This document shows, one piece after another, positions 17,801 to 25,800 of a stretch of 64,000 nucleotides of DNA. A program made the translations under genes and the position numbers. The DNA lies in NCBI RefSeq assembly GCF_019679435.2, contig NZ_CP139781.1:2914001-2978000 (forward strand). Reading direction: 5' to 3'. Origin of the DNA: Actomonas aquatica. GTDB taxonomy: Bacteria > Verrucomicrobiota > Verrucomicrobiia > Opitutales > Opitutaceae. The notes beneath the pieces are model-generated. The model did not search any database, was not told the origin of the DNA, and saw only the letters and a program-made list of their open reading frames with translations. Position 1 is the stretch's first letter. Each line of letters opens with the position of its first letter.

Positions 17801-17960
17801 CAGCGCGGACTACGACCAAGACAGCTACGTGAACCTCAGCGAACTCCTCCGTGTGATCGAACTCTATAACTACCGCAGCGGCACCACCCGCACCGGCGAA
17901 TACCACCTCAATGCTTCCACTGAGGACGGCTTCGCCCCCGGCCCCGAACCGACGGAGTAA
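11874..17960 (+). CDS. Giant exported metzincin-like protease with RCC1 and Ig repeats and EF-hand tail
   Basis: A 2028-residue protein. Residues 1-28 form a hydrophobic export signal or anchor, followed by a Ser/Thr/Pro/Ala-rich linker. A zinc-protease domain (about 195-415) carries HEFGHNLGLTHD (His337, Glu338, His341, His347) and a Met-turn candidate GPIMGTGYG. Next are a PPC-like domain (GDYFIRISGDGDG), a putative-Ig domain (GLPAGLSINASTGVIGGRP), an Ig domain, and two blocks of RCC1-like repeats (ADGTVVAWG) separated by an Ig domain. Five Ig domains follow, then a beta domain and two EF-hand modules. It should be secreted or surface-exposed; substrate unknown. ATG 11874 is chosen because the signal begins there; a C/T-rich leader precedes it without Shine-Dalgarno. 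It converges with three related proteins. Confidence 0.85.
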   Translation: MKSNRYLAFGALAALACIILTVTFFWVDGSSSNPPTTTAASNATPPPTTAERESDVAPLPSSSPSATAPASAPAATATDEEPQPPRALSAPLAAVLAGLPDVPLRTQIKALPVTAQRRALRKLERLTIPAEDFNSLRVTADGSIYYSNDAPPPSPAAIVRLSQSSGTSPEPTRQLTGAAAVPIASPPVYHSRPGSTNVLYLDFSGHTVTGTSWNSGTGAAATYVGVPYDIDDDPTTFSDAEQADIFAIWERVAEDYAPFDIDVTTEEPATFTSTTGRVLITRSTDANDVNMPSSNAGGVAQLDVFGDSDYVTRSSPAFVYYDNFYGSAPNIAEAASHEFGHNLGLTHDGQPGVEYYGGHGSGATSWGPIMGTGYGRNVSQFTKGDYFNANNPQDDFVQITSHIAYATDEAGSTTGTAAAAPVTDSAIALTGVISSASDLDVFAVTTAAGDISFAVDAITAASGTRGANLDLKLELLDSSGQVVASHAPNGALDAALTYSATAGDYFIRISGDGDGSPLSDPPTGYTAYGSAGQYTLTGTIVAAAPGITSETTASVDAGALFAYTIVATNSPSSYNATGLPAGLSINASTGVIGGRPTETGTFSVSLSATNSLGTGTGSLTLTVNDAAPAITTQSTARQLFTPGSDQTLSVTPLSANGTATYQWEHNGFDLTGATSATLDLTSVTGATSGYYRVRVTNTIGTTVSDPIFVHVMPEFTRVVTWGADGQGVTSVPSELDDAVQLSLGYEFAAAVRRDGTLIAWGSDSSGQATAPTSVTTAVAVDTGNFHAVALQADGTVVAWGNDFYDQASPPSGLTDVLAVAAGGDFSLALKADGTVVAWGRNHYGQTDVPAELNDVVAIAAGDFHGLALKSDGSLVGWGRNTDTQITIPTAATSDVVAIDAGYAYSLALKSDGSIVAWGNEDFGQLTLPNELAPFVTFAAGDYHGVALDDQGALAIWGYNGDGQRVEPLDLGPALDVAAGRFNTGVLQDGTVGLAPEITDQSPLRQTFATGDQIDLAVTVTGYGARSYQWYQNSRPIIGATSSSLTLNDAQFSAAGVYWVAVTDDYGTSRSRPMHVLFAPPRSQVVLWGSAVEGSSSLGTPPSDLVDAIDIAAGPTHIVALKADGTVVAWGSNNSGETTVPSSLSDVVSVAAGYHVSYALKSDGTVVAWGANDYGEGSPPTGLTDVIELDIEYLHVVALRADSSVVAWGNTGSGQTDVPVSLSPATAVAASAFASYALHADGSVSAWGNEGNGELNVPTGVTVTAVAGGYYHNIALLADGSATGWGFSALNNLPSGLDNLVEISASVHLSLALRADRTVTAWGFADANAGRTPPTGLNDVFGISAGDRYGAALQQVPLPTVPEITTQPADLTVDTGESATFTVVASGYPEPTYRWYRDGVVLTGETNATLQLEGVTRSDTADYLVEVTNSEGTVISTAATLTVNYAPEITSQPASVSAVVGAGATLSVSADSQPSASFQWRKDGISIVDATGASLAFSSLTLADAGDYDVLVTNALGSVISATATITVSAPPTISAQPISETVNVGEPTTLSVTASGLPSPSYQWRRNGSNIAGATSATLDLGLATLADAGDYDVVISNSLDTIVSATATLTVQQPPQINTQPVSAAVLRNSPVELSVSAFGTPTPTYQWRKDGVDISGATGTTLNLGNVDLDDDGDYDVVITNAAGTTTSTLATVTVQVLPEITAHPVPQTTVLAGADVTLTVAATGTPTPTYQWRKDGIDITGATAAELTLSAVTLADAGTYSVVVTNAAGSVTSDNAVLSVVELSGTQSTDGYAAGETITITNIVTFAGPVDSLTWSVIPPAAIEGSPWSFVSTTGDVGSVVPQAGDEDLFEWTWSTLPVSPFSFSYELNVPAAAIGGYDLSAMVSVVANGTTLQGLVAPEPLTLAEPVTSHSADYNQDGAIDLSELLRVIELYNTRNGTTRTGAYQLDGSTEDGFAPDASRAADAPASLTRYHSADYDQDSYVNLSELLRVIELYNYRSGTTRTGEYHLNASTEDGFAPGPEPTE
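17613..17946 (+). repeat. Tandem EF-hand/dockerin-like tail modules, protease 1
   Basis: Two coding modules, from His codons at 17613 and 17799. Each reads HSAD, a 12-residue calcium loop (DYNQDGAIDLSE and DYDQDSYVNLSE), the helix LLRVIELYN, then RTGxY and ED(G)F. Loop positions 1, 3, 5 and 12 are D, N/D, D and E, as an EF-hand needs. The modules are about 62 residues apart, against roughly 30 for classic dockerin repeats. Confidence 0.8.
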
Positions 17961-17969
17961 GACACGAAA

Positions 17970-17999
17970 AATCTGAGCCTTCGCGCGAAGGCTCAGATT
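17970..17999. terminator. Bidirectional terminator between convergent giant genes
   Basis: A perfect 15+15 nt inverted repeat, AATCTGAGCCTTCGC and its complement, lies 9 nt after one giant gene and 48 nt after the convergent one. The minus strand continues with TTTTT after the stem. On the plus strand the following tract is weak (TTCAATT). Confidence 0.85.
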
Positions 18000-18047
18000 C
18001 AATTCTCCAGCAGGGCAGAACCCTGCCGGCCAAAGCGCCGGCCGGGG

Positions 18048-21000
18048 TCAGTTGCTCGGTGGAACAGGCGAATCGCCAACTGCCGGGACCCCCAAATCGT
18101 CCGAACCTGTGCTGGAGTCCGTGCTGCTGCCAGTGCTGCCGGTGCTGCCTTCGACCGAAGCGGGCGAGCCCGGGACCCGTGCGGGATCCGATTCAAACCC
18201 GTCATCGGTCGTCTCGGCCAGTCGGTAGGCGCCCGTGCGAGCCGTGCCGTTACGGGTATTGTAGAGCTCGATCACCCGCAGCAGCTCCGAAAGGGAGATG
18301 TGACCATCTTGATCGAAATCGGCCGAGTGGAAATCGGGCAGCTCCATCACCACGTCATCCGCCACCGCCGGAGCCGTCGCATAACGATCCGCCGTGACCT
18401 CACTGGTTTGGTAGCGACCAGTGCGAGCGGTGCCGTAACGGGTGTTGTAGAGCTCGATCACCCGCAGCAGTTCACTCAAGCCGATGGCGCCGTCGTGGTC
18501 GGTATCCGCACTGTGGTGCCACGGAATCTCAGGTGCCATCAGCGGGTCGGGCTGCAAGAGCGACTGCAACGCGATGTTGTTCTTGGTGCCGAGCACCAAG
18601 CCCGCAAACTCGGCCTCGATCGCGGCGTCGGCCGGCACGGCAAGCGTGTAGGTGAAGGAGCCACCACTCGGGGGAGCATCAAACCACGCCCACTCCAGAT
18701 AGCCGGTCTGTCCTGTCTGCGGACTCACATCTGCCCCGGACCCGGACTCCGTTGACACGTAAGACCAACCATCGGGCAAGAGCACCTGCCAGCCGAGGCT
18801 CGAAACCGCACCGAGGTAGTTGAAGGTGCTGCGAATCCGCATCAATCCGCCCGCCTCGAAACCGTGGCGCAGATAATTGTGGCTACCCGTCAGGGGATTG
18901 GCCGCCGCATTCACGGTGAGCTCCATGTCATTGCTGCGGAAGTTACCGGTGGAGTTGCTCAGCTCGTAGTGATAGGTGCCAGCCTGCAGGATATCGATGT
19001 TGGTCAGCGCCAAACGCGCTTCCGTCTGCTCAGGCAGGAGTATGCCATTGTGATACCAACGAATGGTCGGGTAGGGGTTGCCATAGATCGACACCCACCA
19101 GGTTTGCGAAGCGCCCTCGTTGACGTAATAACTCTCATAGAGGCTTCCACCGCTGGGTGCACTCAGACTGGGGATATTGACATAGGACTCCCAGCTGTAA
19201 CTCGAGACCTGCCCCGCCCGGATCGTTTGGATCCGGTAGTAATAGTAGGCATCGTTCATCTTGGACTCCGTATCGGTGAACCGCGCCTCCGCGGGCGCGT
19301 CCAGTGTCGCAATCACCCCGAATTCGCTCTCGTTCGGCCCACGGCGTTCGATCACCACCTGATCCACCTCTCCATATGCATTCCAACGGAGCAGGATGTT
19401 ATTATCCTCGATCCGCGAAAGCTCCGTGATGGAGGGGCGCGACGGCGGAGCCGGCGGAGTGGTGACGCTCACGACGTTACTCCAATCACTGGCATCCGAA
19501 CCGGTATTGGCCCGGATGCGATATTCGTAGCCCGTCTCCGCGCTCAAACCGGAATGGGTGAACGTAACTACATTGCCATCCAGGGTCTGCAGCACCGTCC
19601 ATTCGTCCTGACCCGCCCGCCTCGTCTGCAAGGTCAACGAGGTCTCGAGTGAGCGATCCGTCCAAGTCAGCTGGACCTGCGAATACGACAACGCCACGGC
19701 ACTGAGTTCCGGCGCAACCAACGGCACCCCGGCAGAAAGGTCATAGAATGCCAGAGACCCGTTTTGCGGCACGATCAACTTCCCACTGGTGTTGTTGAAG
19801 GTGCTGACCGTCGTCGACGCCGGCATCGCGTAAGCGACGGTTTTGTTTTCGACGTCAAAGACCAAGTCGCGACCAAAAGCCAAACTGCCGTCGGCGTTGG
19901 TCGAATAAACCTCAGCATCCAAGGCCCACTCCTCCTCCAAACTGGCCGTAAACACGGCACCATTCCAAAAGATCCGACTGCCATCGTCGGAACCGACCAC
20001 GTTGCGAGACCCGTAGTAACTCACGTAGGCCACGCGCTTGCTCACCAACTGGGTGAAATTGTCGCCCAAAAGATCATAGCGCTGCAGCGTCGCGCCGCTG
20101 CTGTTACTGTCACCGTGGTAATAGTAACGCCCCCCGGCTGTGCTCACCCCGCCACCCTGGCGCACGTTTCTCTCGACCAACGTTTCGCCCGTGAGGGTAT
20201 CGACCAGGAACATGTCCACCCACTGGTCATAAGCTTCGACGATGATGCGGCCGGCACCACCTGCGGCCACCCGGTAGGGATCGCCATCACCGTAGCCGAC
20301 ACTCGTCCACGCATTGAACCCGTAGGACCGCACCTGCCGCATGGTCGCCTTGTCCACGGCGACGATGAAGCCGGGATCCCAGTTGGTCACATAGATGCGT
20401 CCTTCCAAATTATGCAGCTCGAAGTCCGTCACCGACTGCCCCACCCGCACCGCGCGCAAGATCGTCTCCGCCTCCGAATCGATTTCCAAAAGATAGGCCC
20501 GCGGCACCGTCTGGGTGTCGTCTTCACTGATCGCATAAGATAGCGCGCTCGCTGGATCCGACCTCAGGTGTGTGACCACCATCTCATCCACGGTAAAATA
20601 AATCGGCAGGGACACCTCTCCATCGTCGTGCGTCAACACGACCGTAGATTCATGCGTGCCGGCGGCCAGCTGCGAGGCGTCCAAATGCACTTCGAGCGTG
20701 GCCGGGGTCACCCCACTGGTCGCCGTGAAGCTGACCCACCCGTCGGGACTGGATGCACTCCACGCCAAACCGGTGTTCACGCCGTCCAAATCGATCGCCA
20801 CGACGTAGTCCGCATGCGCCTGCACCGTCTCTGCATCGATCCGCCGCACGGCCGGTGCCACCTGGGAAACCAGGAAACTGCGCTGCGTTCCTCGAATGAT
20901 TTCGTCGCCCACCACCGCATCCACGCGCCAATAATAAGTCTGATTGGACGCCAGGGTTTCACCGAGCACCAAACGGCTCTCCGTGGCGGTTCCGATAAAC

Positions 21001-22385
21001 ACCGCATCCTCCGGCGTTCCTTCATCCACCTCGGCAGCACTCGTGCCCAGATAAACCTGATACTGATCCACTCCCGGCAACCCGATCCAGGTCAACGCTG
21101 CCGGAGGCGTCACCGCCGAGCGATCCGCTGGCGATATCTCCTGCCCCTCCAGGTCCACCGACCAAAGCGCATCCAACAGCTCCACCACCCGCAACTCCCG
21201 CTGACTGTCGAATAGCACCAACCGTGTATAGTCGGCCGTGATGGCCTGAACCGAACTCTCCGTTGGCAAGGTGACCAGTTCGTTGCCGGTCGCGGCATCA
21301 AACACCCCACTGGAGGTGGCCACCACCTCGCCATTGGCGCTGGCAGCATAAATCGGCCCGGCGAAGGTGGCGATCGGCACACTCAGGTCGTCGACTGCAT
21401 AAGCATGTTGTTTGAGAAAAACTGTGCTGCCATCGCGAGTCAGAATCGCCGGCGTGTTCTGGGGATCGCGCGACATGTTGTTCGACGCGCTCACCTTGGT
21501 GCCGAGCAGGCCCTGCGCATTGATTGGCACCGAAAACGCACTGGAGACACTCAATCCCGCCGTCCAACCATACTGAAACCAACCAACCACGGCCGAACCA
21601 TCCGGCAACATCGCCGCATCGCCCACACCTACAGCCACGGTTTGCAAAACCCCTCCGGTCGTCCGATCGAGGACGTGCAGATTGGACTCCCACGCGCCGT
21701 CCGAGTAGTAGATCAGATTCCCCGGCCCATAAAACACGCTCCCCGCGCTGTCTTCGATTCCCCACTCCGAATAGCTCGGCAAATTGATCACCTCGGCGAC
21801 TGTTCGATTCACCAGATCAATCACGTAGATTTGCTGGCTGGCGCTGCACAAAACGATCGCTTCGGCCGCATCTGCCGAAATGGCCATATCGGTCGGTTTT
21901 TCGCCCACCGTCAGAAAACCGATTCCCGCTTCCGCCACCGGGTCAAAGATCAGGAAACCGCCCGTGTCCTCCTGGTCCTGCTGCAGGCCGTAAACCACCG
22001 GCCGCACCGGATCGGCCTGCAAAACCACCAAGTCCAGCAGCGAGGTGATCACCTCCACCGCAATGTTCGCCTCCTGGCCGCCGCCGCTCAAGGTAACCGT
22101 GCCCGAGCTGGTCCGTGCCACCAAACCCTGCGTGGCAAACGTCAACTCCACCGCACCGGCTGCCGGAATCACCTCAACACTTACCCAATTCACATCCGAG
22201 CTCGCCGACAGATTGGCCAAATCAAAGCCGCCGCTGGTCGTGACCGCGATCCGCACCGGGAGCGGACTGGCGATCGGATTACTCACCACCTCCAGCCGCG
22301 TCTGCGCGGGGCTGAAGGACTGAGCGTGGAGCGAGAGGACGAGAACGAGGGAGAGCCAAAGGCCCAGGCCAAAACGGAGTTTCAT
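18048..22385 (-). CDS. Giant secreted propeller/Fn3/Ig protein with EF-hand tail
   Basis: A 1445-residue exported protein with signal peptide MKLRFGLGLWLSLVLVLSLHAQ. The first half looks like beta-propeller blades that track values and text (GGFLIFDP, QQIYVIDLVNRTVAEVINLP). A BACON/Fn3-like stretch follows (TYYWRVDAVV), then a second propeller-like region. Two Fn3-like domains come next (GYEYRIRANTGSDASDWSNV), then one Ig domain (TIRWYHNG), the shared beta domain (about 1165-1285, LLPDGWSYVS) and two EF-hand modules (about 1291-1402). It differs from its relatives by a final 40-residue Ser/Thr/Gly-rich extension. No catalytic motif is visible. It is probably the last gene of the minus-strand operon; the 103-nt gap before it contains no convincing terminator. 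Confidence 0.8.
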   Translation of the reverse strand: MKLRFGLGLWLSLVLVLSLHAQSFSPAQTRLEVVSNPIASPLPVRIAVTTSGGFDLANLSASSDVNWVSVEVIPAAGAVELTFATQGLVARTSSGTVTLSGGGQEANIAVEVITSLLDLVVLQADPVRPVVYGLQQDQEDTGGFLIFDPVAEAGIGFLTVGEKPTDMAISADAAEAIVLCSASQQIYVIDLVNRTVAEVINLPSYSEWGIEDSAGSVFYGPGNLIYYSDGAWESNLHVLDRTTGGVLQTVAVGVGDAAMLPDGSAVVGWFQYGWTAGLSVSSAFSVPINAQGLLGTKVSASNNMSRDPQNTPAILTRDGSTVFLKQHAYAVDDLSVPIATFAGPIYAASANGEVVATSSGVFDAATGNELVTLPTESSVQAITADYTRLVLFDSQRELRVVELLDALWSVDLEGQEISPADRSAVTPPAALTWIGLPGVDQYQVYLGTSAAEVDEGTPEDAVFIGTATESRLVLGETLASNQTYYWRVDAVVGDEIIRGTQRSFLVSQVAPAVRRIDAETVQAHADYVVAIDLDGVNTGLAWSASSPDGWVSFTATSGVTPATLEVHLDASQLAAGTHESTVVLTHDDGEVSLPIYFTVDEMVVTHLRSDPASALSYAISEDDTQTVPRAYLLEIDSEAETILRAVRVGQSVTDFELHNLEGRIYVTNWDPGFIVAVDKATMRQVRSYGFNAWTSVGYGDGDPYRVAAGGAGRIIVEAYDQWVDMFLVDTLTGETLVERNVRQGGGVSTAGGRYYYHGDSNSSGATLQRYDLLGDNFTQLVSKRVAYVSYYGSRNVVGSDDGSRIFWNGAVFTASLEEEWALDAEVYSTNADGSLAFGRDLVFDVENKTVAYAMPASTTVSTFNNTSGKLIVPQNGSLAFYDLSAGVPLVAPELSAVALSYSQVQLTWTDRSLETSLTLQTRRAGQDEWTVLQTLDGNVVTFTHSGLSAETGYEYRIRANTGSDASDWSNVVSVTTPPAPPSRPSITELSRIEDNNILLRWNAYGEVDQVVIERRGPNESEFGVIATLDAPAEARFTDTESKMNDAYYYYRIQTIRAGQVSSYSWESYVNIPSLSAPSGGSLYESYYVNEGASQTWWVSIYGNPYPTIRWYHNGILLPEQTEARLALTNIDILQAGTYHYELSNSTGNFRSNDMELTVNAAANPLTGSHNYLRHGFEAGGLMRIRSTFNYLGAVSSLGWQVLLPDGWSYVSTESGSGADVSPQTGQTGYLEWAWFDAPPSGGSFTYTLAVPADAAIEAEFAGLVLGTKNNIALQSLLQPDPLMAPEIPWHHSADTDHDGAIGLSELLRVIELYNTRYGTARTGRYQTSEVTADRYATAPAVADDVVMELPDFHSADFDQDGHISLSELLRVIELYNTRNGTARTGAYRLAETTDDGFESDPARVPGSPASVEGSTGSTGSSTDSSTGSDDLGVPAVGDSPVPPSN
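18183..18515 (-). repeat. Tandem EF-hand/dockerin-like tail modules, protein 2
   Basis: Two modules with calcium loops DTDHDGAIGLSE and DFDQDGHISLSE, both canonical, followed by LLRVIELYNTR and RTG(R/A)Y. Unlike the others, the module pair is not at the extreme C-terminus, because a Ser/Thr-rich segment follows. Confidence 0.8.
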
Positions 22386-22488
22386 GACGGGGAATCGATG
22401 AGAGAGGTAGATTCATCCCCGGAGACGAAGGCCAGGTCGCACCCGAAGGACCGAGGATAAAACCCGGTCCCTCCGAACCTCGCAAGCC

Positions 22489-22821
22489 TCAACCCGCCCC
22501 CGGCTCAAACCCATCGTCCGTCGACTCCGTCGGTCGATACGCTCCCGTGCGTTCCGTGCCACTGCGGGTATTGTAGAGCTCGATCACCCGCAGCAGCTCG
22601 CTCAGCGAAACCGTGCCGTCGGCGTCCGCGTCCGCGGAGTGATGCCGCGCGAGCGCAACCGGATCGCTCCCGACCGGATCCGAAGCGTAGCCATCATCGG
22701 TTTCATCATCGATCTGATACCGGCCCGTGCGCGTTGTGCCCGACCGCGTGTTGTAGAGTTCAATCACCCGCAGAAGCTCGCTGAGACTCAGCGCCTGATC
22801 GCCATCCACATCCGCATCATG
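22489..22821 (-). repeat. Tandem EF-hand/dockerin-like tail modules, protein 3
   Basis: Two modules with loops DVDGDQALSLSE and DADADGTVSLSE; the first begins HDAD instead of HSAD. Both keep the LLRVIELYNTR helix and a DG(Y/F) ending. The protein stops a few residues after EPGAG. Confidence 0.8.
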
Positions 22822-25800
22822 CAACCGCGAGCGATTGCGCACCCGCAGCGGATCCGGCGTCACCAAACTCTGGATACTTCCAGCCCCGCGATCCACTTCC
22901 AGCAACGAAGCGAGCTCCAGTCGATTTTCCGCCGTAGCTGGCGGGACCAAGCCGTAGGTCAGCACGAAGGGACTGGCGGGCACGCTCGACCACGACCACT
23001 CCAGCAAATCGGTCTGGCCTTCACTCGGAGCCACTGTCGCCGTCGCTTCGGCCCCCACCACCGCGGCGGGCGCGAAGGACCACCCTTCCGGCAGGAGCGT
23101 CGACCACGTGACGGACGTAAGCGTATCCGAGTAAGTCACCACGTTGCGGACAAGCACTTGCCCCCCCTGCTTAAAACCACGACCGACCTGCGCCTGCTCG
23201 CCAACGGCAAAATCCGCCCCGGCTGCCGCAACCGCCACCACCGCCGTCCCGCTGATCGTGGACCCCAAGGCGTTGGTGATAACGACATCATAAAACCCAG
23301 CGTCGGCGGTCGTCGCCGCCGCGATCTCATAGCTGCTCGCGGTGGCCCCATCAATCTCCACCCCATTGCGCCGCCACTGGTAACTCAGCTCGCCGCCACT
23401 TGCTTCCACGGAAAGCACAATGCTTCCACCGGCTTCGGCCTGAACCGATTCGGGCATGGTCGCGATCGACGGCAAGCCATACTCCAGCGGCTGCAGAAAC
23501 CCGGTCGGAAACGGCCGCCACCCTCCCACGAAGATACGACCGTCGTCGCGCATGCCAAACGTGGTCATCCCACTGGTGAGCCCGAGGACTACGAAGGATT
23601 CGTCGAGGGCGCCATCCGGCATCAGTCGGATAAGATAAGCATCGTCCCGATCTGTCCGTAGACTCTCCGAGGTGGACCACGCGTAAATGTAGCCATCGTG
23701 GCGGATCTCAATCCCGGTGACCGTTCCTGCGACTCGCGGGTCGAGAACAAAGACATCATCGAGAGTTCCAATGGAACGATACCTTGCAAGCGCCCGCCGC
23801 GATTCTTCGCCCTCGATTGCAAAATCTCCGGCAAGGAGCAGACGACCGTTATTATCGAGGGTCAGATCATTCACGTAACCCGTGAGCCCTAAGTCCGGGA
23901 AACTGGTATCTGGATTTCCAGAGTCATCCAAACGCTGTAAGACCACTTCGCGCGGAGTGGTTTCGGTGGTGCTTTGCGCGGCAAAATAGAGGCGTTGTTG
24001 CTCGTCGAGGGCCAACGACGCATTATACGGAGTGCCCGACTCGAGGCCCGCCTGGAATCCCGTGTCCAATGCCCCCTCTGCCGTGTAGCGCGCTATACTC
24101 CGGTAGCGTAGCTGACCTTCATCGTGCGTGAACCCGCCGGATATCGTCAGCTTCCCATCGGGATACTCCACCCAGTCTTTGAAGATATAATAAACGAAGG
24201 GATTTGTGGATGTCCCCGTATTGATCGTCGCGTTGGCAAAACTTGGATCGGGCCGCCCGTCAGCCAACCGTCGCACCAAACCGCCGCCCACCCCGGGTTC
24301 GTCGGAGGTCGGGAATATCGCGCCACCCACCACCGTGCTGCCGTCGGCCTGCACCACCAGCGCACTCACCCGACCGCGCTGATGTGTTCCAAGCGGCACG
24401 ACCGTGTCAGTCAGCTTCGCTGCTGGTCCGGTAAAGACTCCCGATGTGTAGTCAAAATCGCCTCCCACCAACAACGCGTTGTCTGGTGCCGGCACGGCCG
24501 TGTGCACAACCTGTTTGGTGCGTAAAGCCGGGGTCGGCAGATCGACCAATGCATCGGACTCCAAGTCATACAAAACCAATGAAGGTTCCGGGCTATTGGG
24601 AGCCATCCACAAACGACCGCCTCCAATCTCGAACAGCCCGGTCACCGCAGGCCCGACATCATCTGCCGTCACGCTCAGCGAATGCACGATCGCACCCGTA
24701 GATTCGATCTTCACCACTGATGGGTAACCGCTATTCTGGTCGACGCTCACCCACAAAGAGCCGTCGGGTGCGAAGGATGCATACCGGCCAAAATACCCCG
24801 GATCGGCAAATTCGACTGCAAAATCCTCGTCCAGAATACCGTTCTCATCGAGCCGGATCAACGGACTCACCGCCACTCCTGCAAACGTCGAGAAGGGGCC
24901 TCCGAGGATAATATCGCCACCAGAGGCCTGCAGAATCACCGGCAAGTAAGGCGGTCTCTCAAAGGCCCCGTCGGCCGCAAAGGTCGCATCGCGAGTGCCA
25001 TCCGCAGCGAGTCGCATGAACCCCTGCACCGGCTGACCATCAGCCGAGCCAAAGTCTCCCCAAACCAATAACCCGCCGTCCCGGAGTCCAACGACATCGC
25101 GTGTCGGCATATCGACGAATGGAGCCTCGAACGTCTCATCGATCGAACCATCCGCATGAAACGCGACGGCGGCTCGGCTCGTGCCCGATTCCGGGTCCAA
25201 TTCGAGTTCGCCACCCACTACAATGCGGCCGTTCGAAAGCAGGTCCAGGCACCGAGGGCTTCCGCCTAATTTTGGAGCTTCGAAAGCTGCGTCCCTCCTG
25301 CCGTCAGCATCGAGCCGGAGAAGCTGATGATAGCCAAAGTCCTGCACCAACACCACGATCTGCCCCTCCCCCGTCACGGCGTAATCGTTGACGATTCCCG
25401 ACGGTGAAATGTCTGGCTGAAAATTCGTATCCAATTTTCCATCACTCAATAGACGGATGAGGTTGGGACTGCGTTGACCATCGACCGAATCGAAGGGCCC
25501 GCTGGCATAGACGGAGTTGTTGGGCCCAGGCGTGAAGTGGGGAATGAATCCCGTTCCTCGCTCCAACAACACCTCTTCCTCGCCCTGAGGGGCTCGCCAC
25601 CGTCCTTGCACCAGCGGCGCCTCGACCTTGAGCTGCACAGGGTCCGTCACCAACGCCAATTCACCGTTGTTGAACACTTCGACCGTGTAACTGCCGGCGT
25701 GGGCTTGGGAGGCCCCCGCAATCTCGAGCGTCGCCGACTCCGCCCCGGGGATCGCCATCCCGTTGCGTCGCCATACGTAACTCACTTCGCCGCCCACGAT

